A model generated the notes under the pieces. That model made no database searches and was not told where the DNA came from. It saw only the letters and a program-made list of their open reading frames with translations. A stretch of DNA of 64,000 nt from Leptolyngbyaceae cyanobacterium C42_A2020_001. GTDB lineage: Bacteria; Cyanobacteriota; Cyanobacteriia; Leptolyngbyales; Leptolyngbyaceae. Below, piece by piece: positions 36,500 through 43,515 of this stretch. The stretch covers positions 1-64,000 of the forward strand of contig JACYLN010000067.1 in NCBI GenBank assembly GCA_015272515.1, in the 5' to 3' direction. The translations under genes were made by a program, and so were the position numbers. The number at the start of each line of letters is the position of its first letter. Within the stretch, counting starts at the first letter, position 1.

Positions 36500-36939
36500 G
36501 CGAGTACATCGACAAAAGCCATAACGTTACCGTTTTGTTATATCACTTGGTGTTTCCAGCAAAGTATCGACGGGCTGTGTGAGATGAGCAGGTCGATGAA
36601 GTTTTGCGAGAAATCTGCTTGGAGATTGAGAAGCGCTACGAGATCAAGTTTGTCGAAATCGGCGTAGACAAAGACCATGTGCATTTTCTAGTACAGTCGG
36701 TGCCCACCTACAGCGTGACGAAGTTAGTGACGATGATCAAGAGCTTAACGGCGAGAGAGGTGTTTAAGCGCTGTGCTCAAGTGAAACAGAAGCTGTGGGG
36801 TGGAGAGTTTTGGAGCGATGGTTATTTTGCCAGCACTGTTGGCAAACACGGAGACGAAGGCATGATTGCGAAGTACGTCAAGAATCAGGGTAATGAATAT
36901 CTCAAGTTACACAGAGATGAGCAGCTTGCTCTTTTTTGA
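36496..36939 (+). pseudogene. tnpA: IS200/IS605 transposase (Y1, TnpA), nonsense at codon 29
   Basis: Frame of 147 codons with a TGA at 36580-36582. The HUH motif (DHVHFLVQS, about residues 58-66) and the catalytic Tyr in IAKYVKNQG (about residue 126) are present after the stop. The N-terminal segment (NVTVLLYHLVFPAKYRRAV) ends at the TGA, where relatives have a residue between AV and DEQVD. Transposition in this copy would need readthrough or an internal start. It is probably recently inactivated, since the rest is intact. Confidence 0.88.
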
Positions 36940-36946
36940 TTCTGAT

Positions 36947-36969
36947 ACCCCGTCCGCTTGCGGCGGGGT
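36947..36969. repeat. right-end hairpin of the IS element
   Basis: Arms ACCCCG-CCGC and GCGG-CGGGGT around TT, with one bulged T on the left arm. It is the right-end hairpin and also contributes the last residues of the truncated TetR frame on the other strand. Confidence 0.75.
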
Positions 36970-37334
36970 AGTTCATTTTCTTCCCGGTTTTTTTGCCGAC
37001 TAAAATCTATCAACATCAGGGTTTGATGTAAAAAATAGTCTTCCTGCTCGACGATGTAGTTAAAGATGGCGGCAATACGTTCGGCACGGGTTGGGAACAC
37101 TTTTAACTCTGCGATCGTGGCTTCAGAGGTGTCTTGATAGCTGATGTATTCCACCAGTTGCTCAAACAGATTCTCTTTACTGGGGAAATAGTGATACAGG
37201 GTGCCAGTAGAAACGCCTAATCCCGTAGCGATTTGCCGCATGGTGATGGCGGCGTAGCCTTTGTCAGCAATAATGGTTAAGCACTGACTCAAGAGTTCTT
37301 TGCGATATTGATCATGATCGACGATCTTGGGCAT
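36970..37334 (-). pseudogene. TetR family regulator, C-terminal part lost at the IS element
   Basis: N-terminal DNA-binding domain of the TetR type is complete: LTIIADKGYAAITMRQIATGLGVSTGTLYHYF. The ligand-binding part begins (RAERIAAIFNYIVEQEDYFL) but the frame reads into the IS right end about 120 residues in, where it gives unrelated ELPRRKRTG residues up to a stop inside the IS. The start is the ATG at 37334; the longer frame to 37400 would include the operator. The DNA-binding half may still be made, but would be unable to sense its ligand. Confidence 0.82.
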
Positions 37335-37345
37335 TAGAAGATTTC

Positions 37346-37365
37346 TATATCGAGCGTTCGATATA
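37346..37365. promoter_or_regulatory. palindromic operator next to the truncated TetR gene
   Basis: TATATCGA-GCGT-TCGATATA: perfect 8-bp arms with a 4-bp centre, 12 bp upstream of the TetR start. The minus-strand sequence contains TATAAT-like bases next to it (near 37366-37371), so the site probably overlaps the regulator's promoter, giving autoregulation. It may also have controlled the lost neighbour. Confidence 0.75.
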
Positions 37366-37556
37366 ATTATAGATTGCTCCACACAGGGGCGATCGCTCAA
37401 AGAAAGGTTTAAGATTTTGAGTTTGAACTCTCAGGTTTCGCCTCAAGTTAGAGCCAGAATGCCTAAGGGTGGCTTACCATACAAGAATTCACAGCCCAAA
37501 GATACTAAGGTTAACCAGTAATTAGGTTTCCATGCCACTCTCTATTTGATGAAGAA

Positions 37557-38843
37557 ATGTCGTCTACTATTGCTCTCATTGCTCACGATTCGCAAAAAGA
37601 CGCGATCGTCAATTTTGCCCTCACCCATGCACCTGTTCTTGCTCGCTACCGTTTAATTGCAACTGGTACCACTGGGCAGCGAATTCAAGACGCTACCGGA
37701 TTAACAATTCAACAGAAACGTTCTGGACCCGTTGGAGGCGACACTCAAATTGCCGCAGAGGTGTGCGAAGGGAACGTAATTGCGGTTATTTTTCTGGTCG
37801 ATCCGCTCTATGCCCAGCCCCATGAACCTGATATTCAAGCGCTGTTGCGGGTCTGTAATGTCGAAAATATTGCCCTTGCCACCAACCTCAGCACCGCCGA
37901 AGCCATCATCTCGCAGTTGGCACAAAAGCTTGTTGCTCATCTAATTTTCAACCCAGTTGCTGGTCAAGGAAATGCAGACCAAGAGTTAGACCTGATCCGT
38001 CAACTTTTGCAACCCCACATGAGCTTACACATCCATGAAACAACTCCCGAAACTGATTTGAGGGAGTTAGTGCAGGAGGCATTATCCCAAGAAGCCGACG
38101 TGATCATTGCATCAGGAGGAGACGGAACGATCTCTGCCGTTGCAGGAGCGCTGATTGGGACTGGAGTTCCTTTGGGGATCATTCCCCGAGGAACCGCCAA
38201 TGCCTTTGCTGCGGCACTGGGAATTCCGCGAGTATTGCCAGTGCGAACAGCGTGTCAAATTATTTTGGCAGGGCAAAGGCGGGCTGTGGATGCGGCTTTG
38301 TGTAACGACTTGCCGATGATTTTACTGGCTGGGGTTGGGTTTGAGGCGGAAATGGTTGATATGGCGACTCGCGAGATGAAAGAGCAGTGGGGGGTGATGG
38401 CTTATCTGATGGCAGGTTGGCAGATGTTAGATGAGCAAGATCAATTCCAGGCTGAAATTGAGGCAGAGGGAGAGATCCACAATATTCAAGCGACTGCCAT
38501 TACGGTGGCAAATGCGGCTCCCCCAACTTCTGTTTTGGCGCAGGGTGGCGGACAGGTGATTTATGATGATGGGCTGCTGGATATCACGATCGCTGCCGCA
38601 GAAACCAAAGTTCAGGCAGTGACTACAATGCTGAGAATGTTGGGTGCAGCTTTGGTAAAAATGGGTACGCAGCAACAAAATGTTGTGCATGGACGGGCGA
38701 GAAAACTCAAAATTACCACCGACCCGCCGCAAAAAGTGGTGGTGGATGGAGAAGTGATTGGCACAACTCCGATTGTGGTGGAATGTGTACCAAAGGGGTT
38801 GATTGTCCTAGCTCCAAATTCTGATACTTCAACAATCAATTAG
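37557..38843 (+). CDS. methylglyoxal synthase / diacylglycerol-kinase fusion protein (428 aa)
   Basis: Residues 1-125 are a methylglyoxal synthase domain: IALIAHDSQKDAIV, then GPVGGDTQIA with the catalytic Asp, and DPLYAQPHEPDIQALLRVC with the His/Asp active-site pair. It would convert dihydroxyacetone phosphate to methylglyoxal. Residues 130-428 are a YegS/BmrU-type lipid kinase: IFNPVAGQGN, SGGDGTISAVAGAL, GIIPRGTANAFAAAL. The two are fused in one frame. Cytoplasmic or membrane-associated. The E. coli HDH motif reads HDS here. Upstream is the TetR gene (divergent), and the oxygenase follows 30 bp downstream. Confidence 0.9.
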   Translation: MSSTIALIAHDSQKDAIVNFALTHAPVLARYRLIATGTTGQRIQDATGLTIQQKRSGPVGGDTQIAAEVCEGNVIAVIFLVDPLYAQPHEPDIQALLRVCNVENIALATNLSTAEAIISQLAQKLVAHLIFNPVAGQGNADQELDLIRQLLQPHMSLHIHETTPETDLRELVQEALSQEADVIIASGGDGTISAVAGALIGTGVPLGIIPRGTANAFAAALGIPRVLPVRTACQIILAGQRRAVDAALCNDLPMILLAGVGFEAEMVDMATREMKEQWGVMAYLMAGWQMLDEQDQFQAEIEAEGEIHNIQATAITVANAAPPTSVLAQGGGQVIYDDGLLDITIAAAETKVQAVTTMLRMLGAALVKMGTQQQNVVHGRARKLKITTDPPQKVVVDGEVIGTTPIVVECVPKGLIVLAPNSDTSTIN

Positions 38844-38873
38844 GTTGGCTATCGTGCTTTTAATGGTGTTCCC

Positions 38874-39833
38874 ATGCCTCTATTTAAGCTGCCAATTATT
38901 GACGTTTCTGGGTTGTATTCTGACCAAATTAGCGATCGCCGCGCCGTTGCCAACCAAATTCGTGAGGTGTGTCATCGCATTGGCTTTTTCTACATTACCA
39001 ATCACGGCATTGATCATGTCTTTCTCGCCAAAACGTTAGCGGAAGCGAAACGATTTTTTGATCAACCGTTGGCGTTGAAAAATCAAGTTGCGATCGCCAA
39101 TTCTCCCATTTCTCGCGGCTTTGAACCCATCGGCTATCAAACTCTTGATTCCACCGCTGCTCCCGATTTGAAAGAAGGTTACTACATTGGCGTAGAGCGA
39201 GATGAAACGGATCCGTTAGTCCAAGCTAACACTCCCAATCATGGTCCTAATCAGTGGTGTGCGCTTCCCGGTTGGCGAGAACATATGGAGCAGTATTTTG
39301 CTCAAATGATTAAACTATCAATGACCTTAATGCAAGGAATTGCACTCTCCTTAGACCTGGATGAGACTTTTTTTGAACCAATGATTGATAATCCAATGGC
39401 GATTTTACGGTTGCTGCATTATCCACCTCATCTAGTAAATGCAGACTTAAGCCAGTTGGGTTGTGGCACTCATACAGATTGGGGCTGCATTACGTTGCTA
39501 TTGCAAGATGAGGTGGGTGGGTTGGAGGTGCGTACATCAGGTGGGGAGTGGATTTCAGCAACTCCAATTCCAGGAACATTAGTGGTGAATTTAGGTGATA
39601 TGATGGCGCGTTGGACTAATGATTATTACCAATCTACGCCGCATCGAGTGGTGAATCGGTCTGGGCGAGAACGTTACTCCATCCCTTTCTTTTTCGATGC
39701 CAATTATCATGCGTTGGTAGAGTGTATTCCAACCTGTGTGGAGCGCGATCGCCCGTCTCAATATCCGCCCATCACGGCTGGAGAGCATATCATGGCAATG
39801 TATCGCAAAACCTACGCCGCCTCAGCGGTTTAA
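38874..39833 (+). CDS. 2-oxoglutarate/Fe(II)-dependent oxygenase, isopenicillin-N-synthase-like
   Basis: 319 residues. The iron triad is visible as His200, Asp202 (in CGTHTDWG) and His257 (in STPHRVVN), with the 2-oxoglutarate-binding Arg in RYSIPFFF at 267. The N-terminal DIOX_N domain has REVCHRIGFFYITNHGI. The substrate cannot be assigned; family members make gibberellins, ethylene or modify amino acids. The start is the ATG at 38874. It is in series with the nuclease gene, 15 bp downstream. Confidence 0.9.
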   Translation: MPLFKLPIIDVSGLYSDQISDRRAVANQIREVCHRIGFFYITNHGIDHVFLAKTLAEAKRFFDQPLALKNQVAIANSPISRGFEPIGYQTLDSTAAPDLKEGYYIGVERDETDPLVQANTPNHGPNQWCALPGWREHMEQYFAQMIKLSMTLMQGIALSLDLDETFFEPMIDNPMAILRLLHYPPHLVNADLSQLGCGTHTDWGCITLLLQDEVGGLEVRTSGGEWISATPIPGTLVVNLGDMMARWTNDYYQSTPHRVVNRSGRERYSIPFFFDANYHALVECIPTCVERDRPSQYPPITAGEHIMAMYRKTYAASAV

Positions 39834-39848
39834 TTAAGATTACCCCTC

Positions 39849-40535
39849 ATGGTTTCCTGTTTGCTGCCAACCTTTAGCGCCAAACAAACTCGGCTCAATG
39901 GACAGTCCTATTACCTTGATCCGCATGGGAATCGTTTTCCCAGTGTTAGTACGATTCTAAATGCTACACGCCCTGCGGAACAACGAGAGGCGCTAATGCG
40001 TTGGCGGCAGCGTGTGGGCGATGATGAGGCGAGTCGGATTAGCAGTACTGCCAGTCGGCGCGGCACAGGAACCCACAAGCAAATTGAGCGATATTTGAAA
40101 GGTCATACAATTGATTGCCCGGAGACGGTTCGCCCCTATTGGGAGAGTTTGCAAACAGTGCTGCCTGCGATCGCAGAAGTCCGGTTAGTTGAGGGGTTTG
40201 TGTTTCACACAGACCTGGGATACGCGGGTAAGGCTGATTGTGTCGCCAGTTATGAGGGAGTTCCCTGCTTGTGTGAATGGAAAACAGCCGATCGCCCCAA
40301 AGCTTCATTGGAGTACTTAAACGACTATCCCCTGCAAGTGGCAGCCTATTGGGGCGCTGTGAATGAGTGCTACCAGAGTTACGGAATTGAACTCAATCAT
40401 GCAGTGCTAGTGGTTGCTATTCCTGAGATGCCTGCTCAAGTGTTTTGGTTTGACCAGGATGCGATCGCTGATTACTGGCAGCAATGGGAAACGCGAGTTC
40501 ATCGATTTTGGCGACGATTGGGTGGACGGTTCTAA
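39849..40535 (+). CDS. PD-(D/E)XK family nuclease, MGME1-like (228 aa)
   Basis: Catalytic core is visible as GTGTHKQIERYL, VFHTDLGYAGKADCVASYEG (Asp) and CLCEWKTA (Glu and Lys), giving the D-E-K triad with a preceding His. This arrangement is that of MGME1-like single-strand exonucleases. No helicase domain is present. It follows the oxygenase gene by 15 bp, so they are probably in one transcript, but this says little about a joint role. Its DNA substrate is unknown. Confidence 0.85.
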   Translation: MVSCLLPTFSAKQTRLNGQSYYLDPHGNRFPSVSTILNATRPAEQREALMRWRQRVGDDEASRISSTASRRGTGTHKQIERYLKGHTIDCPETVRPYWESLQTVLPAIAEVRLVEGFVFHTDLGYAGKADCVASYEGVPCLCEWKTADRPKASLEYLNDYPLQVAAYWGAVNECYQSYGIELNHAVLVVAIPEMPAQVFWFDQDAIADYWQQWETRVHRFWRRLGGRF

Positions 40536-40622
40536 TCCTGAGTTGCACTTAAATGGACGATTATTGGGATGCTGTTTATGTAACAGTGCGAGGATAGGTG
40601 AGAAGGAATTGAGTAGTGATTT

Positions 40623-41255
40623 GTGCAACAACAATTAATTGTTTTTACGCGCTATCCTGAACCGGGAAACGCAAAGACTCGCCTCATTCCGGCGTTGGGT
40701 GAGGAAGGTGCAGCGATGTTATCTCGCCAAATGACAGAGCACACGTTAAGGCAGGTGCGATCGCTCCAGCAACAACTATCCATTGCGGTTGAGATTCGGT
40801 TTGCCGGAGGCACAATTGAGCGGATGCAGCAATGGTTGGGGCAAGATTGGACTTACACCCCTCAGGGAGAGGGAGATTTAGGCGATCGCCTGACGCGATC
40901 GCTCCAGACTGCCTTTGCGGGTGGGATTCAACAAGCAATCGTCATTGGAACGGATTGTCCTGAACTTGACAGCCAGCAGCTAAGAGAGGCTTTTCAGGCA
41001 TTAGAACAGTCTCCTTTAGTATTGGGTCCCGCCAATGACGGTGGCTACTACCTGATTGGAATGAATCGGTTTATCCCAGAACTATTTGCCAATATCGCCT
41101 GGAGTACCTCAACGGTATTGCAACAAACGCTAGAGATTGCTAAGACATTGAAAATTGCGATCGCCCAACTCCCGATGCTCTCCGATGTAGACTATCCCGA
41201 AGACCTGGCAGTCTGGTTTGGCTGTCATAATAGAGTAAATAGTACAAATGTATGA
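40623..41255 (+). CDS. TIGR04282-type glycosyltransferase (arsenosugar-type)
   Basis: Member of the DUF2064 family, related to glycosyltransferases of the arsenosugar pathway. Visible motifs are LIVFTRYPEPGNAKTRL, IGTDCPELDSQQL and GPANDGGYYLIGM. The natural sugar and acceptor are unknown, and no ArsM or radical-SAM ArsS gene is close by. The start is the GTG at 40623. It lies 87 bp after the nuclease gene and 65 bp before dnaX. Confidence 0.82.
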   Translation: MQQQLIVFTRYPEPGNAKTRLIPALGEEGAAMLSRQMTEHTLRQVRSLQQQLSIAVEIRFAGGTIERMQQWLGQDWTYTPQGEGDLGDRLTRSLQTAFAGGIQQAIVIGTDCPELDSQQLREAFQALEQSPLVLGPANDGGYYLIGMNRFIPELFANIAWSTSTVLQQTLEIAKTLKIAIAQLPMLSDVDYPEDLAVWFGCHNRVNSTNV

Positions 41256-41320
41256 ACTGTGATCCTTTACGCTAGATCCATACGCGATCGTGTTAGCCTT
41301 GCAACTCCCCTCCTCTCCCG

Positions 41321-43306
41321 ATGACCTACGAACCTCTGCATCACAAATATCGCCCCCAAACCTTTGCTGAACTGGTTGGGCAGGAGGCGATCGCGGCAAC
41401 TCTCACCAACGCCATTCAGCAGCAGCGCATCGCTCCGGCTTACTTGTTCACCGGGGCACGCGGAACCGGAAAAACTTCCAGTGCGCGGATTTTGGCAAAA
41501 TCGCTGAACTGTCTCAAGAGCAAAACGCCCACCGAGAAGCCCTGCGGTCGATGTGAGGTGTGTCAGGCGATCGCCCGTGGGTCTGCGCTGGATGTGATAG
41601 AAATCGATGCTGCCAGCAACACTGGGGTTGACAACATTCGAGAACTGATCGAACGTGCCCAGTTTGCCCCCGTCCAATGTCGCTACAAGGTCTACATCAT
41701 TGACGAAGTTCATATGCTCAGTACGGCAGCATTTAATGCCCTGCTGAAAACGTTGGAAGAACCGCCGGATCGAGTAGTGTTCGTGCTGGCAACTACCGAT
41801 CCCCAGCGAGTGTTGCCTACAATCATCTCGCGCTGCCAACGGTTTGACTATCGCCGTATTCCTCTTGATGCAATGGTTACTCACTTGCGCTACATTGCCG
41901 ATCAGGAAGCAATTCCTATTACTGATGGTGCCCTTACCCTGGTGGCTCAAATTGCTCAGGGGGGATTGCGCGATGCCGAGAGTTTGCTGGATCAGCTCAG
42001 CTTGTTATCAGGAAAGATCGATGTTGAACAAGTATGGGATCTGGTCGGTTCCGTGCCAGAGCGAGACTTGTTGGAACTACTGAAGGCGATCGCCCAAGAC
42101 ATGCCCGAAACCTTGCTCGACAGCACCCGCCGCCTGATGGATCGGGGCAGAGAACCGCTGATCGTGCTACAAAACCTCGCCAGTTTCTATCGAGATTTGC
42201 TCATTGCCAAAACCGCCCCTACCCGCAATGACCTCGTTGCCCTTACGCCTCCCACGTGGCAACAACTCTGCGATCTGGCTCAAACCTTTGATCTGGGAAC
42301 CATTCTGGCAGGGCAGCAGCATCTTCGCGCTGCTGAAGTCCAACTCAAACACACAACGCAACCCCGGCTCTGGCTTGAAGTCACGTTAATGGGATTATTG
42401 CCATCGGCGATCGGGCGGCAGGAGGGAGAAGGCAGAAGGCAGAAGACCAGAGATGAGGGAGGTTGGGAAGATAGGGGAGAAATTCAGAATTCAGAATTCG
42501 GTTCGGCTGACTCACCGGAAACCAAAATTCCCTTCGGTTCGACTCAGGGAGAACAAAATTCTCTAACTTCTCAATCTGCAATCCCCAATCCCCCATCTCC
42601 AACTCCTTCCCCCCAACCCCAACCCCCTAGCCCTGCATCTTCCCCCATCCCCTCTTCCCCTGCGCCTGCGTCAAGCCTCAATAGCATCTGGCAGGAGGTG
42701 ATTCAGGAGATTAAGCCGTATTCAACTCAGGTCATGGTGCGCCAGCAGTGTCAGTTGTTGGGGCTTGATGGGCAGCAAGCTCGATTGGGAGTCAGCTCTC
42801 AACCGCTGTTTAAAATGGCGCAAGGAAAACTCCCCAATATCGAGGCAGCGTTTCAAAAAGTGTTCAATCGCAAGATCCATATCACGCTAGAAGTGGCAGC
42901 CGTTCCACCCGGCATGAGCGAAGAACTGCTGGAATCTTTTCCACCTCCACCTGCCAACTCTTCTAAACCTAATTCGGCTCCACCTACCCCACCCCCTGCT
43001 AAACCAACAGAGCCACCAAAGCCTCGCTCAGAGACAGTTCCGACCCCTCCTGGGCAGAATTCTCCACCGTCTGCACCCAACAATGCACCTAAACAGCCCA
43101 CGGAATTTTGGGAAATTGAAGATGAAGTAACAAGAGCTGCGAAAAAACTGGCTGAGTTTTTTGCGGGTGAAGTCGTCAATATGAGCGACGAAACCGATGA
43201 ACCAGTGGCAGAACCTGTATCGAGTGAAGCCCCAATTCCCCCAACTCCAACTGTGCCAGATCCTGCGGAATTAGACCATGCTGAAGACGATGATGTGCCG
43301 TTTTAG
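41321..43306 (+). CDS. dnaX: DNA polymerase III subunit gamma/tau
   Basis: Clamp-loader ATPase and tau scaffold. Walker A GARGTGKTSS (45-54), the four zinc Cys (64, 75, 78, 81), Walker B with DEVH (128-131) and the SRC motif TTIISRCQRF are present. No intein interrupts the ATPase core, unlike in some cyanobacteria. Residues about 366-453 are a low-complexity insert (EGEGRRQKTRDEGG... then a Pro/Ser-rich run) that looks like translated dispersed-repeat DNA. The tau-like tail after it resumes with normal sequence. Total 661 residues. Confidence 0.95.
   Translation: MTYEPLHHKYRPQTFAELVGQEAIAATLTNAIQQQRIAPAYLFTGARGTGKTSSARILAKSLNCLKSKTPTEKPCGRCEVCQAIARGSALDVIEIDAASNTGVDNIRELIERAQFAPVQCRYKVYIIDEVHMLSTAAFNALLKTLEEPPDRVVFVLATTDPQRVLPTIISRCQRFDYRRIPLDAMVTHLRYIADQEAIPITDGALTLVAQIAQGGLRDAESLLDQLSLLSGKIDVEQVWDLVGSVPERDLLELLKAIAQDMPETLLDSTRRLMDRGREPLIVLQNLASFYRDLLIAKTAPTRNDLVALTPPTWQQLCDLAQTFDLGTILAGQQHLRAAEVQLKHTTQPRLWLEVTLMGLLPSAIGRQEGEGRRQKTRDEGGWEDRGEIQNSEFGSADSPETKIPFGSTQGEQNSLTSQSAIPNPPSPTPSPQPQPPSPASSPIPSSPAPASSLNSIWQEVIQEIKPYSTQVMVRQQCQLLGLDGQQARLGVSSQPLFKMAQGKLPNIEAAFQKVFNRKIHITLEVAAVPPGMSEELLESFPPPPANSSKPNSAPPTPPPAKPTEPPKPRSETVPTPPGQNSPPSAPNNAPKQPTEFWEIEDEVTRAAKKLAEFFAGEVVNMSDETDEPVAEPVSSEAPIPPTPTVPDPAELDHAEDDDVPF
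42421..42680 (+). repeat. spacer-type repeat sequence inside dnaX
   Basis: GGGAGAAGGCAGAAGGCAGA, then AATTCAGAATTCAGAATTCGG, then a C-rich run (CCCCAATCCCCC, CCAACCCCAACCCCC). Such strings are usual between cyanobacterial genes and recur at 16640-16760 and in the tail of the second GTPase gene. Here it is in frame and encodes the insert at residues 366-453. Confidence 0.7.
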
Positions 43307-43363
43307 CAAAGGTTGGATTCAATCAAATTATTGGTATCAATGAACGTGATGTGCAACTATTTC

Positions 43364-43468
43364 GCCCTCACCTCCCCAACCCTCCTCGACCAAATTTGGT
43401 CGAGGAGGGAGTTTGAACTATTTTTGGCTCCCTTCGCCCAACATGGGGAGAAGGGTTGGGGATGAGGG
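43364..43468. repeat. nested inverted repeat (MITE-like) after dnaX
   Basis: The core is a perfect 30-bp palindrome at 43380-43409 centred between 43394 and 43395. Outside it, CCCTCACCTCCCCAACCC on the left is matched by GGGTTGGGGATGAGGG on the right at 43453-43468. Together they form a nested hairpin in the 209-bp spacer between dnaX and the convergent ATPase gene. No coding capacity. Confidence 0.82.
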
Positions 43469-43515
43469 TAAGTGCAGCATTTAAGCAATTTTAAGAAAGT
43501 TGCACATTGCGTTAA

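Larger units (their letters stand above)
36448..36979 (+). mobile_element. IS200/IS605-type insertion sequence (ends approximate)
   Basis: Single-gene element with a Y1 transposase frame at 36496-36939. A left-end hairpin at 36469-36483 (CGCCGC-TCT-GCGGCG) lies just before it, and a right-end hairpin (ACCCCG.CCGC / GCGGCGGGGT with a bulge) at 36947-36969. No TnpB or IscB gene accompanies it. Both flanking genes lack their 3' ends at these boundaries. The ends are placed by hairpins and gene breaks, so the exact borders are uncertain by some tens of bases. Confidence 0.85.

Noticed and set aside
36448-36979. TnpB or IscB RNA-guided nuclease with the IS element
   Set aside because: Only the Y1 transposase frame is present between the hairpins.
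41321-43306. Intein in dnaX
   Set aside because: Some cyanobacterial dnaX genes carry one. Here the ATPase motifs are continuous and no splicing motifs are present.
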